Positions 34,383 through 43,402 of a stretch of 64,000 nucleotides of DNA are shown here, in pieces. This DNA is from Paraburkholderia heleia NBRC 101817 (GTDB lineage Bacteria > Pseudomonadota > Gammaproteobacteria > Burkholderiales > Burkholderiaceae), in contig NZ_BBJH01000043.1 in assembly GCF_000739775.1 (NCBI RefSeq), positions 1 through 64,000 on the forward strand. The letters run 5' to 3'. The notes under the pieces are model-generated. The model made no database searches and was not told where the DNA came from. It saw only the letters and a program-made list of their open reading frames with translations. The translations under genes were made by a program, and so were the position numbers. Position 1 is the first letter of the stretch, and each line of letters opens with the position of its first letter.

Positions 34383-34748
34383 TTACATGCCGCCCAAAGA
34401 CTTCTGCACCGTCAGCTTGTTCGTCACCGACGTCACACCGGGAACGCCCTTCGCAATCTCTTCGACTTTACCAGCCTGTGCTGGGTCGGCAACCGTACCG
34501 GTGAGCGTCACCGCGCCGGACTTCGCGCGCACGCTGATGTTGCCCGCGTTGATCGACTTATCCTTGCCGATGGCCGAATACACCTTGCGACGCAGCGCGC
34601 GATCCGCCTGCCTGCCCGTCGGCGCCGCGGCCCCCGTGGCAGCCTGGGCGCCGGCAGGCGCGAGCGCGTCGCTCTGGGGCTGCGCCCATGCGCTCATGCA
34701 AGCCGCCAGCGTCGCGATCGCCAGGCCAACTACCGTGGTTTTCTTCAT
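34383..34748 (-). CDS. BON-domain periplasmic protein
   Basis: A 121-residue exported protein. A signal peptide (MKKTTVVGLAIATLAACMSA) precedes a Ala/Pro-rich linker and one BON domain (residues about 50-118: LRRKVYSAIGKDKSINAGNI, SVRAKSGAVTLTGTVADPAQ, VPGVTSVTNKLTVQ). BON domains bind phospholipid or peptidoglycan-related ligands and are common in osmotic-stress proteins such as OsmY. The ATG has GGAG upstream. The gene starts 35 bases after the porin gene's stop and could be its operon partner. Confidence 0.88.
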   Translation of the reverse strand: MKKTTVVGLAIATLAACMSAWAQPQSDALAPAGAQAATGAAAPTGRQADRALRRKVYSAIGKDKSINAGNISVRAKSGAVTLTGTVADPAQAGKVEEIAKGVPGVTSVTNKLTVQKSLGGM

Positions 34749-34783
34749 GAAATGTGCTCCGTTTCTTCTCGATAGTGGGAGGA

Positions 34784-35935
34784 TCAGAACGTGTGACGAA
34801 TACCGACCATGGCCGCCGTCGTCGACCGGCCCGGCGCGACCGGCGCACCGTAGATAATCGTCTGGTTCATGGTCCCCTTGTTGCTGACGTAGCCGACCTG
34901 GGCGTAGGTCCTGGTCGCCTTCGAAAGGTTGTATTCGGCGCCTACGGCGACTTCGCTCGAATGATTCGCCGTGTTGTTGCGGTCCTTCAAATAGTAGTAG
35001 CCCGAAGTCACCTTGAATGCCGGACTGAACTGGTAACCCAGGCCAGCCGAAATCATTTCGAAGTTATACGTTGCTTTGCTCAACAAGCTGGACGAGTTCG
35101 CCGAGCTGAACGAGCCGGATATCGAGAATCCGCTGATCGTGTACATCGCGCCGACGTAATAGAAGTTGTTGTTGTTGCGGCCCGTCGCCGGCGCGGCCGG
35201 TGCCGTCGGATAGTTGCCCGGGAACGGGTTGGTGTCGTGCCCGCTGTAGTACACGCCAGCCAGGTTCAGGCCGTAATTCGAATACTTGAGCACGGCCGAC
35301 TCGCGCGTGCCGCCCTGGAACTGCCCCGGCGTGCCGCCCGGCGCGTACTCCAGCGCGAGCGACGCACCGTAGAACTTGGGCGAGTTATAGACGATGGCGT
35401 TGCTGTCATAGAGCGCGCCGATCGGCGCGTTCGTGCTGGTGCCGGGCCAGCCGGCCGCCTGATTGAGGCCCAGCCACGCTGTCAGGATACTGCCGAAATA
35501 CTGCGCGCCGCGAACGTCCGTGTCCGACATCGCATAGATCATCGGAATGATCTGCCGGCCCGCGTCGATCGAACCGAACCAGCCCGATCCGCCGATGGTC
35601 GCAAACTGGTTGAAAACCGCGGTCACGCCCGGCGTGTCGGACAGACCCGTCTTGCCGTTATTGGACGTGAACGACCCCTGAAGCTTGAAGTTGATCTTGT
35701 ACCCGCCGCCAATGTCCTCGGTACCCTTCAAGCCCCAGATGCTGGAGTAGATACCGCCGTCCTTGAGCTGCCAGGTGCTCCCGAGATTCTTCGCAGTGCC
35801 GGAAAAATTGGCGGCCGAGGTGCTCTGATACAACACGCCGCTGTCGACGACGCCATAAAGCGTGACCGACGATTGCGCATGGGCCACGCTGGCGAACAGG
35901 GCCAGCGCTGCCAGGCTGCCGAACTTCAATTTCAT
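34784..35935 (-). CDS. Outer-membrane porin (Burkholderia OmpC-like family)
   Basis: A 383-residue trimeric general porin. The signal peptide ends at ...AHA|QSSVTLYG, a family signature. GVVDSGVLYQ, LKGTEDIGGGYKINFKLQGS and the C-terminal GIRHTF (ending in Phe) are all typical of 16-strand betaproteobacterial porins. A GGAGAGAGA site lies before the ATG. The upstream DNA holds the palindrome CGTATACG at 36023-36030. It follows the catabolic cluster on the same strand and may admit its substrate. Confidence 0.93.
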   Translation of the reverse strand: MKLKFGSLAALALFASVAHAQSSVTLYGVVDSGVLYQSTSAANFSGTAKNLGSTWQLKDGGIYSSIWGLKGTEDIGGGYKINFKLQGSFTSNNGKTGLSDTPGVTAVFNQFATIGGSGWFGSIDAGRQIIPMIYAMSDTDVRGAQYFGSILTAWLGLNQAAGWPGTSTNAPIGALYDSNAIVYNSPKFYGASLALEYAPGGTPGQFQGGTRESAVLKYSNYGLNLAGVYYSGHDTNPFPGNYPTAPAAPATGRNNNNFYYVGAMYTISGFSISGSFSSANSSSLLSKATYNFEMISAGLGYQFSPAFKVTSGYYYLKDRNNTANHSSEVAVGAEYNLSKATRTYAQVGYVSNKGTMNQTIIYGAPVAPGRSTTAAMVGIRHTF

Positions 35936-36022
35936 TGTCTCTCTCCGTGTGTGTGGCTGTCCGGCGGTCCCGGCGCCTTTTGGTGTGACCTGAAAGGTTT
36001 GTTATCCTAAGTGACCCGTTTA

Positions 36023-36030
36023 CGTATACG
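36023..36030. promoter_or_regulatory. Palindrome CGTATACG in the porin leader
   Basis: An 8-bp perfect palindrome about 90 bases upstream of the porin start. Its shape resembles GntR-type operators, but the evidence is weak. Confidence 0.25.
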
Positions 36031-36053
36031 ATAGCGAACGGGGCGCCGCACGG

Positions 36054-36386
36054 TTATGCCCGGCGGGAAGCCGGCGTTTCCATCACGCTCACCAGCAGCT
36101 TGCCTTCCACGGCCCGCACAGGAAACGTCGTGAGCTTCAGTCCGGCCGTGCCGGGCATACAGCCGCTGCGCACGTCGAAGCGCAGTCCATGCGCCGGGCA
36201 GCGCACCATGCATCCTTCAAGCGGGCCGCTCGCGAGCGAGGCGCCGTTGTGGGGGCACGCATTGTCGATCGCGTGCAGCTGTCCTTCGATATTGAACAGA
36301 ACGATGCTGCGACCATCGACGAAAACCAGCTTGCGCTGGCCCGGCGCAAGTTCGTCGGCCATGCCGACGGGCACTTCACGTGTCAT
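36054..36386 (-). CDS. Rieske [2Fe-2S] ferredoxin
   Basis: A 110-residue soluble Rieske protein with the two-part cluster motif C44-P-H46 (NACPHNGASL) and C63-P-A-H66 (VRCPAHGLRFD). It is the usual size for ferredoxins that pass electrons to Rieske oxygenases or to other oxygenases (about 100-115 residues). It has a strong GGAGG site. As the last gene of the cluster that contains a TauD-type dioxygenase, it may supply electrons or act in another step. No ferredoxin reductase or Rieske oxygenase alpha subunit is nearby. Confidence 0.93.
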   Translation of the reverse strand: MTREVPVGMADELAPGQRKLVFVDGRSIVLFNIEGQLHAIDNACPHNGASLASGPLEGCMVRCPAHGLRFDVRSGCMPGTAGLKLTTFPVRAVEGKLLVSVMETPASRRA

Positions 36387-36419
36387 TCCCGTTCCCCCTC
36401 CGATTTCCTTCAGCTTGCC

Positions 36420-37130
36420 TCAGTGAGCGATCGCCAGCGCCATCGTGCCGGCCATCGCCACCGGTGAATAGACGCCCGAGAGCGAATAACCCGTGTTGAA
36501 CACGAAATACGGCACGCCGTTCACCTGCGGGTCGGCGTAGGGCGTGCGCTGACCCGTCGTGTCCGCGAGGCGCTTCGATGCGGCAATGTGCGCTGCCAGG
36601 CTTTCGCGCTCGAGGCCGCATTCGAGACCCAGGCGTTCGAGCACCGCGTAATCGCCGATGTTCTGGCCTTCCATGAAGTAGGCCTTGAGCACGCGGTCGA
36701 TCAGCGCCGCGCTCTGTTCGCGCGCGCCGCGGCTGACGGCAAACGTGACGAGGTCGTGCGCGGCGGCGGTGTTCGGCAGCACCTCGATGCGCTCGAACGC
36801 GAACTCCACACCCGCGTCGCGCCCCGCGCGCTGCACCTGCGCACGCCGTGCGGCCACCGCTTCGGCACTGCCCAGGCGGTCGCGATAGAACACGTGATAC
36901 GGCATGCCTTCGAGGGGCGTCCACGGCAGCAGCTGGTGCGAGCGCCACTGCACACGCACGCGCACGTCGGGCCGCGACAGCGCGAAACGCGCGAGCGCTG
37001 CGTCCAGATTGCGCTTGCCGATCAGGCACCACGGGCAGATGAAATCGAAGAAGGCTTCGATCGTCAGGACGGGCGGCTCGCCCGCGTCGCGACTCGCCTG
37101 CGCCGCCCACTTTTGATCAGACAAGTTCAT
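36420..37130 (-). CDS. DsbA-family oxidoreductase (FrnE/2-hydroxychromene isomerase-like)
   Basis: A 236-residue cytoplasmic DsbA-fold protein. The active-site motif C32-P-W-C35 lies in FFDFICPWCLIGKRNLD; the cis-Pro region is NGVPYFVFNTGYSLSG. Length and lack of a signal peptide fit the FrnE/polyketide-synthesis-type DsbA subgroup. Its start overlaps the hydrolase gene by 14 bases, so it is coupled to it. In the cluster it could be a thiol-disulfide or glutathione-dependent isomerase step. Confidence 0.9.
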   Translation of the reverse strand: MNLSDQKWAAQASRDAGEPPVLTIEAFFDFICPWCLIGKRNLDAALARFALSRPDVRVRVQWRSHQLLPWTPLEGMPYHVFYRDRLGSAEAVAARRAQVQRAGRDAGVEFAFERIEVLPNTAAAHDLVTFAVSRGAREQSAALIDRVLKAYFMEGQNIGDYAVLERLGLECGLERESLAAHIAASKRLADTTGQRTPYADPQVNGVPYFVFNTGYSLSGVYSPVAMAGTMALAIAH

Positions 37131-37677
37131 GAATCAACATCTCCGCCATGGGCCATTCGCCAAAACCCGCTGCGGGATTCAGGTGACCGACTTCGCCCAG
37201 GTCGACGAGGCTGCTGCCCCAGTCCTTCGCCATGGCCTCCACGCGCTCGAAGCGCGCGAGCGGGTCGTTGCGGCTTGCGCCCACGATGCTCGGGAACGGC
37301 AGCGGCTTGCGCGGAATCGGGTGCCAACCGTTCCCGGCCAAGGCTTCGAATGCCGGATAACCGGGCGGCAGCGGCGTTTCGAGGTCGGCCGGCGCGGCGA
37401 GCAGCGCGCCATGAATCTTGCGGCTGTGCCGCTGCGCCCAGTGCACCGTGATCATCACGCCCGCGCTGTGCGCGACGAGAATGACGGGACCGTCGATCTG
37501 CGCGAGCGCCGCGTCGAGCGCGGCCACGCGCGCCGCGCAGCTGAGCTTGTCGTGCTCGAGCGGCGGCACCGAAGCCGCGTTGGGCAGCTTTTGCTGCAGC
37601 AGCGTTTGCCAGTGCTGCGCCACGTGGTCGCGCAACCCCGGGACCATCAGGACGGTCGGTGTGGTCTTCAGCGTCAT
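37117..37677 (-). CDS. RBBP9/YdeN-type alpha/beta hydrolase
   Basis: A 186-residue small hydrolase of the RBBP9/YdeN family. The nucleophile Ser71 is in ILVAHSAGVMITVHW; Asp about 138 (SRNDPLARF) and His about 164 (GEVGHLNPAAGFGEWP) complete the triad. The final GHLNPAAGFGEWP is a diagnostic C-terminal motif. It works in the cytoplasm on an unknown ester or peptide. It lies inside the minus-strand catabolic operon and ends inside the next gene's start region. Confidence 0.9.
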   Translation of the reverse strand: MTLKTTPTVLMVPGLRDHVAQHWQTLLQQKLPNAASVPPLEHDKLSCAARVAALDAALAQIDGPVILVAHSAGVMITVHWAQRHSRKIHGALLAAPADLETPLPPGYPAFEALAGNGWHPIPRKPLPFPSIVGASRNDPLARFERVEAMAKDWGSSLVDLGEVGHLNPAAGFGEWPMAEMLIHELV

Positions 37678-37699
37678 TTTTTATGGTCTCCCGCGCGCT

Positions 37700-38548
37700 T
37701 CAGTACGGCTTGTCGCCGATAATGCCGGCGCGTTCCATCTTGCGGTGGCACGGCGGGTAGTCCATCACCGCATAGTGCTGGGTGCTGCGGTTGTCCCAGA
37801 TCGCGATGCTGTTCGGCTTCCAGCGCCAGCGTACCTGGTACTCCGGAATATAGGCCTGGCTCACGAGATAACGCAGCAGGTCGCCCGCACCCGGGTTGGC
37901 ATCCTGCCCGAAGCGCACGCGCTCGGGTGTGTGATAGTTCGTGAAGTGCGTCGTGAATGCGCTCACGAACAGCACCTTCTCGCCGGTCTCCGGATGCGTG
38001 CGCACCACCGGATGTTCCGCGTCGGGAAACTGCGCCTTCAAGGCATGGCGCTTCTCGATCGGCATGGCCGCGCCGAAGCTCGCCTCGATGCTGTGGCGCG
38101 CATACAGGCCGGCGATCTGCGCCTTCACGTGTTCGGGCAGCTTCTCGTAGGCGAGCACCATGTTCGCCCACATCGTGTCGCCGCCCACGGGCGGGCACTC
38201 CACGCAGCGCAGCACCGCGCCGAACTGCGGCGCCTCGCGCCACGTAGCGTCAGCGTGCCAGGCGTTCTCGTAGCGGTCGTTGGGCTGGTCCGGGTTCTTG
38301 TAGATGCGCACGAGGCCCGGATGGTCGGGGTCGCTGCCCGCAACCGGATGGTCCTCCAGTTCGCCGAAGCGGCGCGCAAATGCCACGTGCTCGGTGCGCG
38401 TGATGTTCTGATCGCGCAGGAACAGCACGCGGTGCTCGAGCAGCGCCGCGCGAATCCCGGCGAAGAGCCCGTCGTCGTAAACGGCATCGGCGAGATTCAC
38501 GCCGGTCAGTTCCGCGCCGATGGCATAGGTCAGTTGTTCGACTTTCAT
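37700..38548 (-). CDS. TauD/TfdA-family Fe(II)/2-oxoglutarate dioxygenase
   Basis: A 282-residue non-haem iron dioxygenase. Iron ligands are His98 and Asp100 (WHADATW) and His258 (STQHYAVMDY); Arg in CHRKMERAGI binds 2-oxoglutarate. Members (TauD, TfdA, AtsK) hydroxylate sulfonates, aryloxyacetates or sulfate esters and so start their breakdown. The substrate pocket cannot be predicted. It sits in the middle of the cluster with quinone oxidoreductase upstream, 10 bases apart, and is a likely first catabolic enzyme. Confidence 0.93.
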   Translation of the reverse strand: MKVEQLTYAIGAELTGVNLADAVYDDGLFAGIRAALLEHRVLFLRDQNITRTEHVAFARRFGELEDHPVAGSDPDHPGLVRIYKNPDQPNDRYENAWHADATWREAPQFGAVLRCVECPPVGGDTMWANMVLAYEKLPEHVKAQIAGLYARHSIEASFGAAMPIEKRHALKAQFPDAEHPVVRTHPETGEKVLFVSAFTTHFTNYHTPERVRFGQDANPGAGDLLRYLVSQAYIPEYQVRWRWKPNSIAIWDNRSTQHYAVMDYPPCHRKMERAGIIGDKPY

Positions 38549-38558
38549 GCTGCATTCC

Positions 38559-39539
38559 TCAGATGACGAAGACCGACGAGCCCGTCGTCTTGCGTGCTTC
38601 GAGGTCGCGATGCGCCTGCACCGCGTCTTCCAGCGCGTAACGCTGGTTCAGTTCGATCTTGATGCGGCCCGCCGCAACGTGGCCGAACAGCTCGGCGGCA
38701 AGCTCGTTCTTCTCCGCGGGGTCGGCGATATAGTCCGCCAGCGCCGGGCGCGTGAGATAGAGCGAGCCCTTCATCGCGAGGACCTGCGGATTGAACGGCG
38801 GAATCGGACCGGAAGCCGTGCCGACGCAAACCATCAGGCCGCGCCGCTTGAGCGAGTCGAGCGACGCCTCGAAAGTATCCTTGCCCACGCTGTCGAACAC
38901 CACGTTCACGCCCACGCCGTTCGTCAGTTCGCGCACGCGTTTCGCAACATCTTCGCGGCTGTAGTAGACGATGTGGTCGCAGCCATGCGCGCGCGCCACT
39001 TCGCCCTTCGCCTCGTTCGACACCGTGCCGATCACCGTGAGGCCGAGCAGCTTCGCCCACTGCGAGACGATCAGACCGACACCGCCTGCCGCTGCATGCA
39101 GCAGGATCGTGTCGCCGGCCTTGAAGTCGTGAATGCGGCGCATGAGGTACGCCGACGTGAGGCCTCGCATGGTCATGCCGGCCGCCGTTTCGCACGCAAT
39201 CGCGTCGGGCAGCTTGATGAGCGCAGCCGCCGGAATCAGGCGTTCGGTGCTGTACGCGCCGAGCGTGTTGATGAAGCCGGTGTAGGTCACGCGGTCGCCC
39301 ACCGCGACGTTGCTCACTTCGGGGCCCACGGCCTCGACCACGCCCGCGGCTTCCACGCCCATGCCGGCAGGCAGCGGCACGGGGTAGAGGCCTGAGCGGA
39401 AGTAGGTATCCGCGAAATTCAGGCCCACTGCCTCATGACGCAGGCGGACCTGTCCGGGGCCGGGCTCGCCCACTTCAACGCTCTCGTAGCGCAAGACTTC
39501 GGGACCGCCGGTTTCGTGCAAGCGTACTGCTTTCGCCAT
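38559..39539 (-). CDS. NADPH:quinone oxidoreductase (zeta-crystallin-like MDR)
   Basis: A 326-residue zinc-free medium-chain dehydrogenase/reductase. The NADPH-binding Rossmann motif is AAAGGVGLIVSQWAKLLG, near residue 145-165, and the MDR start MAKAVRLHETGGPEVLRYES is typical of quinone oxidoreductases. TTG at 39545 could add two residues, but the ATG with GGAG eight bases upstream is preferred. No catalytic or structural zinc cysteines occur. It uses NADPH to reduce quinones or enones. Its place in the operon suggests reduction of an unsaturated intermediate. Confidence 0.93.
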   Translation of the reverse strand: MAKAVRLHETGGPEVLRYESVEVGEPGPGQVRLRHEAVGLNFADTYFRSGLYPVPLPAGMGVEAAGVVEAVGPEVSNVAVGDRVTYTGFINTLGAYSTERLIPAAALIKLPDAIACETAAGMTMRGLTSAYLMRRIHDFKAGDTILLHAAAGGVGLIVSQWAKLLGLTVIGTVSNEAKGEVARAHGCDHIVYYSREDVAKRVRELTNGVGVNVVFDSVGKDTFEASLDSLKRRGLMVCVGTASGPIPPFNPQVLAMKGSLYLTRPALADYIADPAEKNELAAELFGHVAAGRIKIELNQRYALEDAVQAHRDLEARKTTGSSVFVI

Positions 39540-39613
39540 GTTCAATCTCCTATCCTTTACTCGAACGCATTGACTCGAACTCAGTCAAGCTGACTCGAAC
39601 TGCCTGTTCAATT

Positions 39614-40945
39614 TCATCGTTGTGCGTGGCCGCCGGCTTCTTCGCGCAGTGCGTTCACACGATCCAGATCGACGGCATAGTTGCGCTTGCCGATCAGGAA
39701 AACCGCTGCCGCGACGAGCGGCGCAAACGGTACGAGCTGCAGCGCGCCCAGCAGGCCGATGTGGTCGGCGGCCATGCCCGTGAGCACCGCGGCGGGCGCA
39801 AGGCCGAGCAGGTTGTTCGCCAGCGTGAGCGTGGCGAACGCCGAAGCGTGGATCGACGGCGGCGTGAGATTCGCCACCATCGCGCCCGAGGGACCCGCTG
39901 CGCCTGCGCAGAAGAACATGGCCGCGCCGATCAGAACCAGCTGTGCCGGGCCCGCCGGTATGCGCAAGCCCACCGTGAGCAGCGTGAAGCAGATCAGGCA
40001 GTACGCAATGGCAATGCTCCATTTGCGCGCGCCGTTATCCTTGCTGATGCGGTCCGCGAAGTTGCCGCACACCACCATGCCAACGCCCGTCACCAGCACG
40101 AACAGCGCGGCGGTCGCAGCCGCTTTGCCGGTCGCCATGCCGTAGTAGCGGTTCAGAAAGCTCGGCAGCCAGCTCCACACGGCCGCCGGCACGAGCAGAT
40201 GCACGCCGCTGCCCACATACGCGCACACCACGGAGCGCGTGGAAAACAGACCCTTGAGCAGCGCGCGCAAGCTCATGCGCATTCCAAGGCCATTCGCTTC
40301 GCGGCTCACGCCTGCCGGCTGCAGCGGGGCAAGGCGCTTTTCCGTGACGACGATGCGATAGATCACGACCAGCACAATCCCCATGGCCGCCATCGCGCCA
40401 AAGGCCGCGCGCCAGCCGAGCTGCGCCGCCACTGCACCGCCCAGCGCCATGCCCAGCACCGAGCCGAACGCGCCGCCCGCCATGAACGCGCCCGTAATCG
40501 TGGAGCGCAGCCGTACCGGAAAAATACTCAGGACAACGGCAATACCCACGCTGCCATAAGCCGCTTCGCCGATGCCGACGAAGGCGCGCGCCAGCAGCAT
40601 TTCGCCGTAGTTCGTCGAGAGCGCGCAGCCGAGCGTGGCGATGCTCCACAGCGCTGCCATCAGGACGATGCTCTTCACGCGTCCCCAGCGGTCGGCGAGC
40701 ACCGAAAGCGGAAACGTGAGCACGCCCACCATCAGCGCGACCACGCTGCTCAGCGAGCCGAGCTGCGTGTCCGTCAGGTTCCATGTGGTCTTGAGCAGCG
40801 GAAAAACCGCATTCAGGACCTGCCGCGACATGTAGTCCGAAAGCAGCAGCCCGACCGTCAAGGCGAACACCACCCACGCGTAAGCAGGCACGCTCGTCTT
40901 TGTCGTCGTCAATTCGCCCGCGGTGGGCTCGGCATGCGTGAGCAT
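39614..40945 (-). CDS. MFS transporter (anion/organic-acid-like)
   Basis: A 443-residue transporter with 12 predicted spans. Seen: DYMSRQVLNAVFPLLKTTWN after the first helix, a loop 2-3 motif ADRWGRVKSIVLMAALWSIA, and a GAFMAGGAFGSVLGMALGGA helix. This fits the phthalate/glucarate or anion:cation symporter types. It probably imports the cluster's substrate. It is located between the oxidoreductase and BKACE genes with GGAG before its ATG and spacing of about 75 and 126 bases. Confidence 0.9.
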   Translation of the reverse strand: MLTHAEPTAGELTTTKTSVPAYAWVVFALTVGLLLSDYMSRQVLNAVFPLLKTTWNLTDTQLGSLSSVVALMVGVLTFPLSVLADRWGRVKSIVLMAALWSIATLGCALSTNYGEMLLARAFVGIGEAAYGSVGIAVVLSIFPVRLRSTITGAFMAGGAFGSVLGMALGGAVAAQLGWRAAFGAMAAMGIVLVVIYRIVVTEKRLAPLQPAGVSREANGLGMRMSLRALLKGLFSTRSVVCAYVGSGVHLLVPAAVWSWLPSFLNRYYGMATGKAAATAALFVLVTGVGMVVCGNFADRISKDNGARKWSIAIAYCLICFTLLTVGLRIPAGPAQLVLIGAAMFFCAGAAGPSGAMVANLTPPSIHASAFATLTLANNLLGLAPAAVLTGMAADHIGLLGALQLVPFAPLVAAAVFLIGKRNYAVDLDRVNALREEAGGHAQR

Positions 40946-41039
40946 GGGTTATCTCCGTGGTGTCCCGCTCTTCGTCGGGTTCCGTTGTTCTCTCAGGTCT
41001 GCCGGCGGCCACAAGGCAAGCGCCGGACACCTGTTTGCA

Positions 41040-41062
41040 GGCCCGCGCTCGCGGCGCGGGCC
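41040..41062 (-). terminator. GC-rich hairpin after the BKACE gene
   Basis: GGCCCGCGC and GCGCGGGCC form a perfect 9-bp stem with a 5-base loop, 10 bases after the stop of the BKACE gene. It has no U-run. It may protect or attenuate the mRNA between BKACE and MFS. Confidence 0.45.
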
Positions 41063-41071
41063 CCACTACGA

Positions 41072-42127
41072 TTACGCCGCGCGCAGCGGCAGGTTCTTCA
41101 CGCCGGCCACGCGGTTCGGCGCCATGCCGTTGGCCGCGAGCGTTTCGTCGACCGTCTCGTACTGCACGCCAATGCGGTAAATCTCGCGCGCTTCCTTGCC
41201 CGTGGCAATTTCACGGCCCAGTTCGCGCGCCACGCGCACGCACTGCTCGATCTGCTGCACGGACGTGAAGCGCTTGCCGTGCTGGTCGATGATCGTATCT
41301 TCGATGCCGCAGCGCGGATGCAGACCCATCGACATCGCCATCATGTTGAACGGCAGCACGTTCTTGAGCAGCGATTCCGCCGTGACCGTGCAGCCATCCG
41401 GCGCGCGATGCACGAAGTTGAAGAAGTTGAACGGGTTCGGGCCGTCGAAGCCGCCGCCAATGCCGATCCACGTGAGGTTCAGCGGGCCCTTGTACGCGCC
41501 CTTGCGCACGAGGCGCTCGAGCGTTTCGAGCGCGTGGATGCCCGTGAGCTGGAAGTGCGGCTGAATGCCCGAAGCCTGCAGGCGGCGCAGATGCTCCTCC
41601 ACCCATGCCGGACCGGCCGGCACCGTCATTTCGCTGTACGCGGCCATGAGCGCCGGGTGCGACAGCGACGTGCCCTCCAGGTATTCCGGATAAAGCAGCT
41701 CCATGATGTTCATCTGCGTGGTGTTGATCGCCACGGTCACCTGGTCCGGCTTCGGCTCGAGGTCAGCCAGCATGTGGCGCGTGTCGTCGGAGAGCCACCT
41801 GGCAGCCTGGCCATCGTCTTCCGGCGCGAACGAGATCGAGCCGCCCACCTGGATGATCATGTCGGGCACCGCCGCGCGCACGCCTGCGATCAGCTCGTTG
41901 AACTTCGAGAGGCGCTTGGAGCCCTTGCCGTCGAGTTCGCGCACGTGCAGGTGCAGCACCGTCGCGCCCGCGTTGTAGCAGTCCACGGCCTTCTGGACCT
42001 GTTCTTCCATCGTCACCGGAATGTCTTCCGGGAAGTCTTCGGGCATCCATTCCGGGCCATACGGCGCGGTGGTAATCACAACCTTGTCCTGGTTCTCGGG
42101 GTGCAGCGAATCGTCGAGGAATTGCAT
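41072..42127 (-). CDS. Beta-keto acid cleavage enzyme (BKACE, DUF849)
   Basis: A 351-residue TIM-barrel BKACE protein. It joins acetyl-CoA to a beta-keto acid and releases acetoacetate plus an acyl-CoA; known substrates include 3-keto-5-aminohexanoate and dehydrocarnitine. The metal-binding pair is HLHVRE near residues 59-64, with family motifs VGGSISFAPED, TVAINTTQMN and GLHPRCGIEDTI. The start is the ATG with GGAG; a longer reading from 42169 is unlikely. It opens the minus-strand cluster and is transcribed divergently from the AraC regulator. It is a probable last or near-last catabolic step. Confidence 0.92.
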   Translation of the reverse strand: MQFLDDSLHPENQDKVVITTAPYGPEWMPEDFPEDIPVTMEEQVQKAVDCYNAGATVLHLHVRELDGKGSKRLSKFNELIAGVRAAVPDMIIQVGGSISFAPEDDGQAARWLSDDTRHMLADLEPKPDQVTVAINTTQMNIMELLYPEYLEGTSLSHPALMAAYSEMTVPAGPAWVEEHLRRLQASGIQPHFQLTGIHALETLERLVRKGAYKGPLNLTWIGIGGGFDGPNPFNFFNFVHRAPDGCTVTAESLLKNVLPFNMMAMSMGLHPRCGIEDTIIDQHGKRFTSVQQIEQCVRVARELGREIATGKEAREIYRIGVQYETVDETLAANGMAPNRVAGVKNLPLRAA

Positions 42128-42372
42128 CGTGTTCTCCAATATGAGGGACGGTATCTCAACGTTTGGCAACGTGACCCAGCGCCTGAAATACCGCTCGGAA
42201 CCTGGCTGATCCGTTGAGATGCACGATACGGCAATCCTGCGCTACACTTTTCTGATCGCGCGCCATCGTTTTAGCTTTTCGCGCCACCAGGCGTTAACAC
42301 CGACATAAGCGCAAGCCCATGTTCTACGGCTGACGAGGCGCAACGCGGCCGCAGCAAGGAGGAGACACGACA

Positions 42373-43374
42373 ATGGAGACAACCGCGAGTTCGGTGTCGA
42401 TGAGCGGGTATTTCGACATCGCAAAGCGCGTAGGGCTTAACCCGGTCGAGCTTGCACGCGAGGTGGGAATCGACGCCGCGGCGCTCGCGAATCCCGATGA
42501 CCGCATTCCCGTCGCCGCGGCCTGCGTGCTGCTGGAGCGCTCGGCCGAAAAGGCGTCGTGCCCGACTTTCGCGCTCCAGATGGCCGAGGTCCGGCACAAG
42601 TTCGGCAGCGGCGTGGTCAACATTCTGCTCGCGCACAAGCGCACGCTGCGTGAAGTGCTGCTCGCGACCGCCGAATACCGGCACCTGCTCAACGAGGCGC
42701 TTGCCGTGTATGTCGAGGACGCGGGCGCGACGGTCACCATCCGCGAGGAACTGGTGGTCGAGCCGGGCATTCCCACGAACCAGGCCATCGAACTCGCGGT
42801 GGGCGTGCTCGCGCGCCATTCCGGCGCGCTGCTGGGCGAGCACTGGAAACCGCGCGCGGTGCACTTCGTTCACCGCGCGCCGCCCAGCCTCACGTTCCAT
42901 CGGCGTTTTTTCGGCTGTCCGCTGGAATTCGGCAGCGACTTCAACGGCATCGTGTGCACGGCCGCCGATCTCGACTACCCGAACCCCGCCGCCGACCCGG
43001 AACTGGTGCGCTACGCGGAGAGCCTCGCCGAATCGCTCAACGCGACTGGCGTCGATTCCACGGCGCTCGAGGTGCGCAAGGCGATCTACCTGCTGCTGCC
43101 GCTCGAGCAGGCCAGCGTCGAAGGGGTGGCCGCGCATCTGCGGCTGAGCGTGCGCACCATGCAGCGCCAGCTCGGGGCCGCCAATACGAGCTTCACGCGG
43201 CTCGTGGAGGAAGTGCGGGGCGAACTTGCCGTGCGCTACATGAGCAACCCGCGCTATCCCATCGGACGCGTCTCCGACCTGCTCGGCTACGCCCAGCAGG
43301 GCTCGTTCACGAACTGGTTCAGCGCGCGTTTCGGCATGACGCCGCGCGACTGGCGCAATAGCCATTTGAAATGA
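42373..43374 (+). CDS. AraC-family transcriptional regulator (OruR-like)
   Basis: A 333-residue regulator. Residues 20-200 form the arabinose-binding-like effector domain of the OruR subgroup; residues about 235-330 contain two HTHs of the AraC type (EGVAAHLRLSVRTMQRQLGA, GRVSDLLGYAQQGSFTNWFS) ending in GMTPRDWRNS. The AAGGAGGAGACACGACA site is strong. It faces the BKACE operon over 245 bases and is the obvious candidate activator of the whole minus-strand cluster, responding to its substrate. Confidence 0.93.
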   Translation: METTASSVSMSGYFDIAKRVGLNPVELAREVGIDAAALANPDDRIPVAAACVLLERSAEKASCPTFALQMAEVRHKFGSGVVNILLAHKRTLREVLLATAEYRHLLNEALAVYVEDAGATVTIREELVVEPGIPTNQAIELAVGVLARHSGALLGEHWKPRAVHFVHRAPPSLTFHRRFFGCPLEFGSDFNGIVCTAADLDYPNPAADPELVRYAESLAESLNATGVDSTALEVRKAIYLLLPLEQASVEGVAAHLRLSVRTMQRQLGAANTSFTRLVEEVRGELAVRYMSNPRYPIGRVSDLLGYAQQGSFTNWFSARFGMTPRDWRNSHLK

Positions 43375-43402
43375 CGGAACGACCGCGCGCGCCCTGCCCC
43401 TC

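Noticed and set aside
39620..42217. 865-codon plus-strand frame opposite the MFS and BKACE genes
   Set aside because: It spans two real minus-strand genes and has no domain.
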